Positions 1 to 6,902 of a stretch of DNA of 9,189 nucleotides are shown piece after piece (position 1 is the stretch's first letter; each line of letters begins with the position of its first letter). A model generated the notes under the pieces. The model made no database searches. It was not told the origin of the DNA and saw nothing but the letters and a program-made list of their open reading frames with translations. Both the position numbers and the translations under genes were made by a program. This DNA is from Candidatus Neomicrothrix sp. UBA7388 (GTDB lineage: Bacteria; Actinomycetota; Acidimicrobiia; Acidimicrobiales; Poriferisodalaceae): the NCBI GenBank assembly GCA_002470695.1, contig DKNM01000125.1, positions 1 through 9,189 on the forward strand, given 5' to 3'.

Positions 1-183
1 TCGACAGGGGCGCTGAAGTTGAATCAACCAATCGCCGCCGCTCTTCAAACGCAATCCGGATATGACCTTGTGGCCGAAGATGGTGGGGTTTTCAATTTCT
101 CATCGCCGTTCATTGGAAGTGGCGCTTCAAGTTCGTTGAAGGCTGCAGTCGTTGATGCAACGAGGCGAGTGGGACAATGGTAA
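1..183 (+). CDS. C-terminal fragment of a repeat-containing, probably secreted protein (5' end outside window)
   Basis: Frame 1 is open from the window edge to a TAA at 181-183 and encodes the last 60 residues of a protein whose start lies upstream. Residues 20-40 (from GYDLVAEDGG to FIGS) match the 42-residue repeat found six times in the next gene, including the preceding 'LNQPI' element, which corresponds to 'LNKPV/LNKPI' there. This final copy is degraded: GYD replaces GYW, and FSSPF replaces the FGDA element. A short repeat-free tail ends in VGQW. The stop overlaps the next gene's start by 7 bases (ATGGTAA), which suggests co-transcription and translational coupling. The function of the missing part cannot be seen. 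It may be a second wall-associated protein or a paralogue of its neighbour, and the shared repeat implies that the product is also exported. Confidence 0.8.
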   Translation, partial: STGALKLNQPIAAALQTQSGYDLVAEDGGVFNFSSPFIGSGASSSLKAAVVDATRRVGQW

Positions 184-2237
184 CCCGATTTCTTAAGTTG
201 CTGGCCGGAGGTTTGCTTTGCTTGCCGCTTTTTGCTTCGGGACTCCCGTTGCCCGCCTCGGCGATCGCACCCGATCAAATAACCGTGGAGGGGAAAGGGT
301 GGGGGCATGGTCGAGGGCTTCAACAGTGGGGAGCGTTGGGCTACGCAATTGACCATTTTTGGTCTTACGACCAAATCCTCCAGCATTACTACTCGAACAC
401 CAGTGCCTCATCTATCGCCGATCGCGAAATAAAGGTCCACATAACCCGGAACAACGAAATGGATCTGCTCGTTACTTCAGCGATGCCGTTTACGGTTGAG
501 GGTGTGCAATTCGTTGGTGGGCAGATAGCACGACTTTCAGTAAACGGCCCACACAATTTTAATATTAATCAATCCGCAGGTTGCTCGGATCCAGGCTCTC
601 CATTGTGGTCGAACCACCCAGGGCGCGTAGACCAGAGCGGCCGATCCTTCATCGAAGCGCAGCCAGCAAATTCCCTGTCCTCTGTGGACGACCTAACGCA
701 GCTACTACAACTCATCACATGTGACCGTTCGAATCCAGGTTTAGAAGTGTCGCGCAGGCATTACCGCGGCTCGTTGGGGCTCATCGAACAGAACGGTCAA
801 TACACATTTAATCGAGTTCTAAGAGAACAGTATCTCCGCGGTGTGGTCCCCCAAGAAACTCCATCATCCTGGGGAACTCTCGGTGGTGGACTTGGAATGC
901 AAGCTCTGAAAGCTCAAGCTGTAGCGGCGCGCACTTATCTTGAAGCTATTTCCCAGCGCCGACAAGCCAAGGGCTACATGACAGATACATGCGACACCAT
1001 TGGGTGTCAGGTGTACCTAGGCGCTAGCGCTAAAGGAAAACCTTTGGACTTCGGGCCAGATTTTTGGACAACGACAGCGGCAGTAAACGAAACACGAGGA
1101 TTGATACGCATATCTGCAGATGGCTCGATACCCCTTGCGGAGTTCGGCTCAAGTAGCGGTGGCTGGACAACTCCACAAACTGAATTATCTGGCTTCCCTG
1201 CCGTTATTGACGAAGGTGATGACGTCGCAGCTAATCCCCACAATCTCTGGGAAAAAGTAGTTGGACGTTCTGAGATCGAATCGCTCTATCCCGAAATCGG
1301 ACAATTGAGAGAGATCAAAGTTACGCTCAGAAACGGCTTAGGAGAATGGGGTGGGCGAACCCGACAATTGCTGCTGAGAGGCACCAGTGGAAATACGACC
1401 GTTGATATAAGCAACTGGGCAGAAGACCCATTCCGCAGAGGGCTAAACCTTCGATCAGATTGGTACCGATTCCCGCAATTCCCTGAGTACAGCGAACCAG
1501 GCTTTTGGTTAGCGAAGAGCAATGGAGGGGTGCTTGCCGTCGGAACAGCGAAACATTTCGGAGATGCAAAGAGCGTTGACCGTTCCGCTCCAATCATTGA
1601 TCTAGCCGCTCCCGTCGGAGCCCGAGGATATTGGCTTGTATCAGAATCGGGTGAAGTGTTCGCGTTTGGTGATGCGGAGCACTATGGAGATCTTCGCGGC
1701 CAAGGACAAACATCGGTTGTAGCTATGACCGCTCACCCCGATGGCAATGGCTACTGGATTGCCACGGACAAAGGCGACGTTTTTGCTTACGGAAGTGCGC
1801 TCCATCGGGGTGCGATGACTGGAACCGCTTTGAATAAACCGGTTGTTGGGATGGAGAGCACCCGAAGTGGTAATGGCTATTGGTTAGTAGCTTCAGATGG
1901 TGGGATCTTTAGCTTCGGCGACGCTGGCTTTTATGGTTCGACAGGAGACATAGTCTTGAACAAGCCGATCACCTCCATGACAGCAGCACGGGACGGTCTC
2001 GGCTATTGGTTCGTGGCCTCCGATGGTGGAGTATTCGCATTTGGATCGGTCGAATTTTTTGGCTCGCGCGGCGGCGTAAAAAATCGTCGTTTGACCGCAG
2101 GGATGGCCGTTACTAACACAAATGATGGCTATTGGTTGGTTTGGGACGACGGTACAAGCTTTCCTTTTGGGGACGCTCCTGATTTCAGGAGCAGTGTTGC
2201 TAGGCGAACTGTCGTCGCAATCGAAGTGGTGCCATAA
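177..2237 (+). CDS. Secreted SpoIID/LytB-domain protein with six C-terminal GYW/DGG/FG repeats
   Basis: The 686-residue product begins with a signal peptide (basic MVTRF, hydrophobic core about 6-22, likely cleavage after ASA near 29). The SpoIID/LytB family includes lytic transglycosylases acting on peptidoglycan glycan strands and amidase enhancers. Hallmarks seen are GWGHGRGLQQWGA (41-53), YLRGVVPQE (219-227) with Glu227 at the family's catalytic glutamate position, ALKAQAVAARTYL (243-255), TCDTIGCQVYLG (271-282) and FGSSSGGWT (323-331). The GHG motif, which is C-terminal to the catalytic part in classical SpoIID, is N-terminal here. Residues 442-672 carry six repeats of about 42 residues. 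The mature chain has four cysteines (136, 182, 272, 277). The ATG at 177 overlaps the upstream stop and has a weak GAGG at 162-165. A sporulation role is not implied; wall remodelling is the likely role. Family assignment is firm, but activity is inferred. Confidence 0.9.
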   Translation: MVTRFLKLLAGGLLCLPLFASGLPLPASAIAPDQITVEGKGWGHGRGLQQWGALGYAIDHFWSYDQILQHYYSNTSASSIADREIKVHITRNNEMDLLVTSAMPFTVEGVQFVGGQIARLSVNGPHNFNINQSAGCSDPGSPLWSNHPGRVDQSGRSFIEAQPANSLSSVDDLTQLLQLITCDRSNPGLEVSRRHYRGSLGLIEQNGQYTFNRVLREQYLRGVVPQETPSSWGTLGGGLGMQALKAQAVAARTYLEAISQRRQAKGYMTDTCDTIGCQVYLGASAKGKPLDFGPDFWTTTAAVNETRGLIRISADGSIPLAEFGSSSGGWTTPQTELSGFPAVIDEGDDVAANPHNLWEKVVGRSEIESLYPEIGQLREIKVTLRNGLGEWGGRTRQLLLRGTSGNTTVDISNWAEDPFRRGLNLRSDWYRFPQFPEYSEPGFWLAKSNGGVLAVGTAKHFGDAKSVDRSAPIIDLAAPVGARGYWLVSESGEVFAFGDAEHYGDLRGQGQTSVVAMTAHPDGNGYWIATDKGDVFAYGSALHRGAMTGTALNKPVVGMESTRSGNGYWLVASDGGIFSFGDAGFYGSTGDIVLNKPITSMTAARDGLGYWFVASDGGVFAFGSVEFFGSRGGVKNRRLTAGMAVTNTNDGYWLVWDDGTSFPFGDAPDFRSSVARRTVVAIEVVP
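1500..2237 (+). repeat. Six tandem 42-residue (126-base) protein repeats, possible beta-propeller
   Basis: The C-terminal third of the SpoIID-like protein consists of copies beginning GFW or GYW at residues 442, 484, 525, 567, 609 and 651 (bases 1500, 1626, 1749, 1875, 2001 and 2127). Spacing is 42, 41, 42, 42 and 42 residues. The consensus reads roughly GYWLVasDGGvFaFGdAefyGs, followed by a linker and a short hydrophobic strand such as PVVGM. The copies have diverged at the DNA level, so this is an old repeat rather than a recent expansion. Copies 4 and 5 are the closest to consensus and copies 1 and 6 the most divergent. Six regular units rich in predicted strands would fit a six-bladed propeller acting as a binding or anchoring domain; that is inference. 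Confidence 0.85.
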
Positions 2238-2292
2238 TCTTCCGGTTTGGTGATCAAAGCCGCACCCTCTCGCAAGCTACTCTCGGGTCGTC

Positions 2293-5200
2293 GTGACTTC
2301 TGAACTTAAAGCTACTCCGCCGGTAGTTGCGGTATTGGTTTCCAACGGTGTCGAAGCCGCGCGCGCTCGTGTTCTAGAAAGTCTGCGCCAACAGAACTAC
2401 AAGAATCTTCAAGTATTGGTTCTCAGTTCCGACCCCGACGTTGTCAAAGAAACGATTGCAGGTGTACTTCCGAAAGCGTCCCTGAGCGAGGTGGCAGAGG
2501 AAAGGAGCTTCGGTGGTGCGGCGAACCATGTAGGAGAGTTGGTTTCGGGCGCTGCCTTTTATCTCTTTCTCCGAGATGACACGGCCCTTGCCGAAGACGC
2601 TGTTAGTCGGTTAGTCGACCAGGCGCTTGAATCCAATGCGGCTGTGCTAGGTCCCAAAATCGTTAATTGGAATGATGAGTCGAGAATTCTTTCCATGGGA
2701 TTTCTGGTAGACGCATTTGGTGTTGAGAGCGCTTTCGTGGAAGCAGGCGAGCTAGACCAGCAACAACACGATCGAGTTCGAGAGGCGTTCACAGTCAGCG
2801 GCGAAGCGGTCCTCATTCGTACGGACCTGTTCGAGACCATCGGCGGTTTTGATGAGCGCCTAGAAGGCTTTACACAGTATTTAGATTTCTGTTGGAGAGC
2901 GCAGATAGCTGGCGCCAGAGTCTTAGTCGTTCCCGCCGCAGTTGCCTACTCGCTCCACGACGAGTCTCACACGGTTGGGGAAAGTGACCGGCGCAATACT
3001 CTGAAGGGCAGACAGCATGTTGTCGCCAAATGTTACGGGTGGGTTTATCTATTGCCGGTCTTGGCGGGCTCTTTATTGCTAGCGATACTCGAACTGGGCT
3101 ACAGCGTGCTTACCTTGCGATTCAGTCATGCCCGAGATGTGATGATGTCTTGGGTATCGACTGTTCTGCGTGTGGGGACACTGTGGAAAGCGCGAAGGCA
3201 GGTTGCCTCCACTAGGCAAATTCGCGACCGAGAAATAAGACGACGTCAGGCGCCCGGTTCGACGCGACTGAAGTCATTCCTTCAGGGTCAGATTGGAGGT
3301 GATGTAGCACTGAGGGCAATTAGCGGACGCGCAGGACACCACATGGCAGGAATTTTTGCGCCGGGAGAACGGCGCAAAGCGGCCATTTTTTGGTGCTTGC
3401 TGATGACGGTAATTGCTTTTGGTACCCGCCACCTTTTGAGCCAGGGGGTCCCCGCCTATGGCCAATTTGGGGTCTTTCCTGATGCTAACTCGATGCTTTC
3501 ACAATATTGGAGTGGTTGGCGAGAGGTTGGAGTGGGAATCTCGGGTATTGGACCAGCTGGAGTGGGTCTATTGGGTCTGGCCAGTTGGGTATTGTTCGGT
3601 TCGACTGAACTTTTGCGCGATCTTTTGATCCTAGGTCTACTTCCGGTAGGTCTCATCGGTATGTGGAGGCTACTTACTCCCATAGATTCGATTTGGGGAA
3701 GAGTTGTCGGTACAACTTTGTATGCAACTTTGCCGCTTCCCTATAACGCTTTGTTACAAGGTGAATGGGGCATACTGCTGCTTCTGGCGGCGACGCCTTT
3801 CGTAATGCATCGAGTAGCTAGGGCTTATCGAGTTTCTCCTTATGGCGGCCATAGCAGGAGCATTTTTGGAGAGATAGTCAGCCTTGGCTTACTTCTAGCG
3901 CTGGTTTCCGCCTACGAACCACTAATTCTCATGTTTCCTTTGGTTGCGGGCCTGGTTCTTGCTCTTACCTGTTTTGGCGGCGCGGCAGTTAGGTCTGCGG
4001 CTCGCGGCTCCGCCGTGGTTCTCGGGGCAGTGATGCTGTCGTTGCTCATGCATTTGCCGTGGCTGGCAGTTCTCGGAGAAAGCGACGTAGCCTTGCACCA
4101 TTTTCTTGTGCGATCGTCGGCGCAAGAGCCGATCGCCGCGAGTGAATTGTTGCGTTTTCTGCCCGGCGCCTTCGGTGATAGTTGGATCTTATGGTGCCCT
4201 CTCTTTGTGCCGGTTCTTCCGCTGCTCGTAGGGCGCGAGAAACGCTTGAAACTCGCAGTAACTGCTGGGTTGATAACGGTTGCGGGATTCGGTCTTTGTT
4301 GGACTTCGGGGCGTGGTTGGCTGGCTGATTTGCTTGGCCGCGAAGTTTCGTTGGGAAGCGGCCCGCTGGTTTTTGCTGCAGTCGGCTTGTGCTGGAGCGC
4401 TGGGATGGCTCCGTCTGTGTTTAAACGTGATGCTTTCTTAGCGCCTTCTATCGTCCGACGTACCGCCGCTTTGGTTTCCTGCGCATCGTTGCTCGCTGCA
4501 GCCTGCTTTTTGTTATATGAGAGTGCAGATGGTCGCTGGGGTGCACCGACAAACGACCTAAGGGTTGCGTTGTCCCTTCTAGATGATCGCGATGTTGGGC
4601 CTTCCTATCGCGTGCTTTGGCTTGGAGCTCCCGAGGTTTTGCCGTTACGAGGTACGCCCGTGGGTACTGGCAATTTACACATGGGAACCTCGGTTAGGGG
4701 CTACCCGGATATCGGGCATCAATGGCATAGTGCCCCAACACACGCCTATCAGCAGCTAGAAAATGCGGTAGAAATTGGACTTTCTGGGAATACGACACGC
4801 ATGGGCCGGCTGCTCGCTCCCTTTGGAATTCGTTATGTTGCTTTGGTCAAGCGCTCAACTCCATCGTTCTCAGCTGGAGTTGCGGCGCCAGTAGAACCTA
4901 GGGTGCGCCAAGCGCTAGGTTCTCAACTTGACCTTCGGCCCTTAGCAACCGACCCGTCGGTCGTGGTTCTTCTTAATGAGTCATGGATGTCTAGCCGGAG
5001 TCAATTCAGCGAACCAGTCCGTCTTGTGGGCCTCGATGAGCCGGGTGAGCTTGTTGTCACTGACCTGAGTACGGGTATTCCGGTTTTGAATGATCGGCGA
5101 TCCTCTCGAGAACAGCGCGGGTTTGTGGGTAGAGGTGAGGTGCTGGTCTCAGAGTCTTTTGATGCTAACTGGCGACTGTTCGTTGATGGTCAAAATGTTG

Positions 5201-5388
5201 CTCCCGAGCTCTCATTTGGTTGGGCGATGCGTTTTGAAAGCCCTTCTGAGGGACCCGCTGCGTTGTGGCACAGCCGCCCTGACTCAGTTGCCGATAGGGC
5301 TGTAATCCAAATCGTTTTATGGCTCGTAGTCGCCCAGCTAGCGCTTTCGGAGAGGCGCAGGCAGCGTTCGATCGCGGGTCCGGTGTGA
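2293..5388 (+). CDS. GT2-family glycosyltransferase fused to a polytopic membrane region and extracytoplasmic domain
   Basis: The 1031-residue product starts at GTG 2293, eight codons before the first strand of the GT2 fold; no strong ribosome binding site is visible. Residues 9-225 are a GT2 glycosyltransferase domain: VVAVLVSNG start, LFLRDDT with Asp95-Asp96 at the metal/nucleotide-sugar position, LGPKI, SGEAVLIRTDLF, GGFDERL (184-190) and DFCWR (198-202). The acidic pair normally just before the last motif is Gln195-Tyr196, so catalysis is uncertain. About 13-14 membrane segments follow (251-272, then many between 362 and 741). An extracytoplasmic domain of about 260 residues (742-1000) contains APFGIRYVAL and SFDANWRLFVDGQ. 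A final helix spans 1001-1018. The architecture matches large actinobacterial GT2 proteins encoded beside DUF5719 genes. The substrate is unknown; a lipid-linked or envelope glycan is likely. The 55-base gap before it shows no terminator, and its end overlaps the next gene by four bases. Confidence 0.88.
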   Translation: MTSELKATPPVVAVLVSNGVEAARARVLESLRQQNYKNLQVLVLSSDPDVVKETIAGVLPKASLSEVAEERSFGGAANHVGELVSGAAFYLFLRDDTALAEDAVSRLVDQALESNAAVLGPKIVNWNDESRILSMGFLVDAFGVESAFVEAGELDQQQHDRVREAFTVSGEAVLIRTDLFETIGGFDERLEGFTQYLDFCWRAQIAGARVLVVPAAVAYSLHDESHTVGESDRRNTLKGRQHVVAKCYGWVYLLPVLAGSLLLAILELGYSVLTLRFSHARDVMMSWVSTVLRVGTLWKARRQVASTRQIRDREIRRRQAPGSTRLKSFLQGQIGGDVALRAISGRAGHHMAGIFAPGERRKAAIFWCLLMTVIAFGTRHLLSQGVPAYGQFGVFPDANSMLSQYWSGWREVGVGISGIGPAGVGLLGLASWVLFGSTELLRDLLILGLLPVGLIGMWRLLTPIDSIWGRVVGTTLYATLPLPYNALLQGEWGILLLLAATPFVMHRVARAYRVSPYGGHSRSIFGEIVSLGLLLALVSAYEPLILMFPLVAGLVLALTCFGGAAVRSAARGSAVVLGAVMLSLLMHLPWLAVLGESDVALHHFLVRSSAQEPIAASELLRFLPGAFGDSWILWCPLFVPVLPLLVGREKRLKLAVTAGLITVAGFGLCWTSGRGWLADLLGREVSLGSGPLVFAAVGLCWSAGMAPSVFKRDAFLAPSIVRRTAALVSCASLLAAACFLLYESADGRWGAPTNDLRVALSLLDDRDVGPSYRVLWLGAPEVLPLRGTPVGTGNLHMGTSVRGYPDIGHQWHSAPTHAYQQLENAVEIGLSGNTTRMGRLLAPFGIRYVALVKRSTPSFSAGVAAPVEPRVRQALGSQLDLRPLATDPSVVVLLNESWMSSRSQFSEPVRLVGLDEPGELVVTDLSTGIPVLNDRRSSREQRGFVGRGEVLVSESFDANWRLFVDGQNVAPELSFGWAMRFESPSEGPAALWHSRPDSVADRAVIQIVLWLVVAQLALSERRRQRSIAGPV
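5385..5388 (+). other. GTGA stop/start overlap coupling glycosyltransferase and DUF5719 genes
   Basis: The TGA stop of the glycosyltransferase (5386-5388) shares bases with a GTG in the DUF5719 frame (5385-5387). This four-base overlap is the usual geometry for translational re-initiation. No strong Shine-Dalgarno sequence precedes it, as expected if the terminating ribosome restarts. It is the main reason for preferring the shorter DUF5719 start. Confidence 0.7.
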
Positions 5389-6902
5389 GGGTTCTTACTT
5401 TCTTTGCTCGCTTACTAGTGCCGCTGTTAATTGTGGCTGGTTTGATCGCCGACTCGGGATTGGAGCGAGCGGTTCCTGAGGCGTCTGAGATCCAGGTTTT
5501 TGATACGGAAAGTTCTATTTCTGGGTCGTCTGCTTTGACATCAACTTGGTACTGTCCGACTGCGCACAGTCGAGAGTTGGCCGAGTCGGGAATTGATGCA
5601 GAAGTTGACTTGCTAGTGACCAATACCTCAGCGGAGCCCACCCGCGTGACGGTTTACTTGGTTAGCCCAACCAGTCCTCTTGAATCCATCTATCTGGAAG
5701 TGCCCGGCTTAGCAAGTCGCAGTCTGCCGATAGCCGAGTACACCGACGACGAATTAGTCTCGGCACTAGTTGAAGCTCCGAGTTCTGGTGTCGCCGTTAC
5801 ACGCAGCATCAGATCCCCGTACGGTTTGGACGCGGCCTTATGTTCATCGTTGGTGGCCGACGAGTGGTACGTGCTTTCGGCTGATACTCAAGCAGATGCG
5901 TCGGGTCATCTAATTATCTATAACCCACTGCCGACTGATGCAGTAATCGACCTTACCTTTGCTAGTGAGGCAGAAGTCGGGTCTTATGCTCCCTCGGAAC
6001 TTACCGGGATAGTTATTCCGGCTGCCAGTTCGCTTTCAATCAGACTTGATGACAACGTACGGAGGCGTCAGTTACTAACAGCAGTTGTCAAGGCCCGCTT
6101 TGGCCGAGTTGTCGTTGACCATCTTCAAACCTTTAACGGTTCATCTGGAAGAGTCGGGTTCTCTGCAACTTTGGCCAGCGCGACGAGGTCAACTTCGTGG
6201 CATCACCCAGCCCTCCGTCTGGAAAAAGATGAGCGAGTGGCTCTCGTTCTTTTTAACCCTACGGAATTTGTCGCTGAAACTGAATTGCAGATTTCCAGCG
6301 GAGAAGGGAAAGTGAAATCAGTATTTGCAAGCGTTGGGCCATTCGACTTAACAGGAATAAATATTTTGCCGTTGGAGGATGAGGAACTTGCTACCAACAC
6401 CCTCTTTGTTTCGCCTGGCAATTTTGGAATTACTGTCAAGTCGTTGAACGGTGTGCCAATAGTTTCGGCCGCAGAACTAGGTGCGGGCCCTATTGGATCG
6501 CCGGGTCAAGAAAGTGATGACTCCGAGTTACTTGAACCACAGGAAGAGTCCGGAAAAGTTGAGTTGCCTAAAGGCCGAGTGAGTGGTCTCTCCATTTTGA
6601 ACGGAACACCCGAAGGTTCGGGTACCTGGATGTTGGCGGCACCTAATTTGGGTGGCCAGATGCTGATTAGTGTCCTAAATACTTCTGGGCGAGGTGAGGA
6701 TGTATACCTTTCGCAGTTTGGAGATCGAGCGAACTACCGTGTGAACGTTCCGGGCAATGCCGTGCGCCAGCTTTTCGTTGGAACCGGTGGCACTTGGGAA
6801 ATCAAGTCTGAGGTTCCGATAGTGATCGCAGCGCTTCACCAGAAAACGCTGGCAGCGGGCTTAATGTCGATTGCCCCGGTTAAGTTTGGAGTTGAAGAAT
6901 AA
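5385..6902 (+). CDS. DUF5719 family membrane-anchored extracytoplasmic protein
   Basis: I chose the GTG at 5385, giving 505 residues: it forms a GTGA overlap with the glycosyltransferase stop and places the signal anchor (about residues 5-20) at the very N-terminus. An in-frame ATG at 5319 would add 22 residues but overlap its neighbour by 70 bases. DUF5719 features include WYCP (55-58), DAALCSSL (around Cys153), EWYVL (160-164), IYNPL with Asn180, and a GRVVVDHL strand. Cys57 and Cys153 are the only cysteines in the exported part and could pair. The chain reads as four related units, each starting at a Trp (55, 161, 272, 415) and followed by an Asn turn (80, 180, 291, 432). An acidic linker (about 375-390) separates unit 4. 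The molecular function is not known. Its steady genomic pairing with GT2 membrane transferases in actinobacteria suggests an accessory role in the same envelope-glycan step. Confidence 0.85.
   Translation: MRVLTFFARLLVPLLIVAGLIADSGLERAVPEASEIQVFDTESSISGSSALTSTWYCPTAHSRELAESGIDAEVDLLVTNTSAEPTRVTVYLVSPTSPLESIYLEVPGLASRSLPIAEYTDDELVSALVEAPSSGVAVTRSIRSPYGLDAALCSSLVADEWYVLSADTQADASGHLIIYNPLPTDAVIDLTFASEAEVGSYAPSELTGIVIPAASSLSIRLDDNVRRRQLLTAVVKARFGRVVVDHLQTFNGSSGRVGFSATLASATRSTSWHHPALRLEKDERVALVLFNPTEFVAETELQISSGEGKVKSVFASVGPFDLTGINILPLEDEELATNTLFVSPGNFGITVKSLNGVPIVSAAELGAGPIGSPGQESDDSELLEPQEESGKVELPKGRVSGLSILNGTPEGSGTWMLAAPNLGGQMLISVLNTSGRGEDVYLSQFGDRANYRVNVPGNAVRQLFVGTGGTWEIKSEVPIVIAALHQKTLAAGLMSIAPVKFGVEE
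6888..6891 (+). promoter_or_regulatory. Ribosome binding site (GGAG) for the thioredoxin-fold gene
   Basis: GGAG lies 10 bases before the ATG at 6902, inside the end of the DUF5719 gene. It is the clearest Shine-Dalgarno match in the plus-strand cluster and supports this start over later ones. Confidence 0.5.

Noticed and set aside
551..570. AT-rich patch considered as a promoter or origin element
   Set aside because: It is short, isolated and within the conserved SpoIID-like reading frame (codons for N/F/I residues). There are no paired -35/-10 elements or DnaA-box cluster.
177..2237. Sporulation role suggested by the SpoIID name
   Set aside because: The domain is widespread in non-sporulating actinobacteria and nothing else in the window relates to sporulation, so wall remodelling is the safer reading.
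2238..2292. Intergenic gap tested for a promoter, terminator or small gene
   Set aside because: The GTG at 2250 opens a frame of only 17 codons before a stop, no hairpin is evident, and no convincing promoter boxes can be seen.
5319..5384. ATG at 5319 as the start of the DUF5719 gene (22 extra residues)
   Set aside because: It would overlap the glycosyltransferase by 70 bases, has no ribosome binding site, and pushes the signal anchor inward. The GTGA overlap at 5385 is more natural.
5165..5641. 158-codon open frame on the minus strand across the glycosyltransferase/DUF5719 junction
   Set aside because: Low-complexity shadow translation with no recognisable motif. Both plus-strand genes here have clear family signatures.
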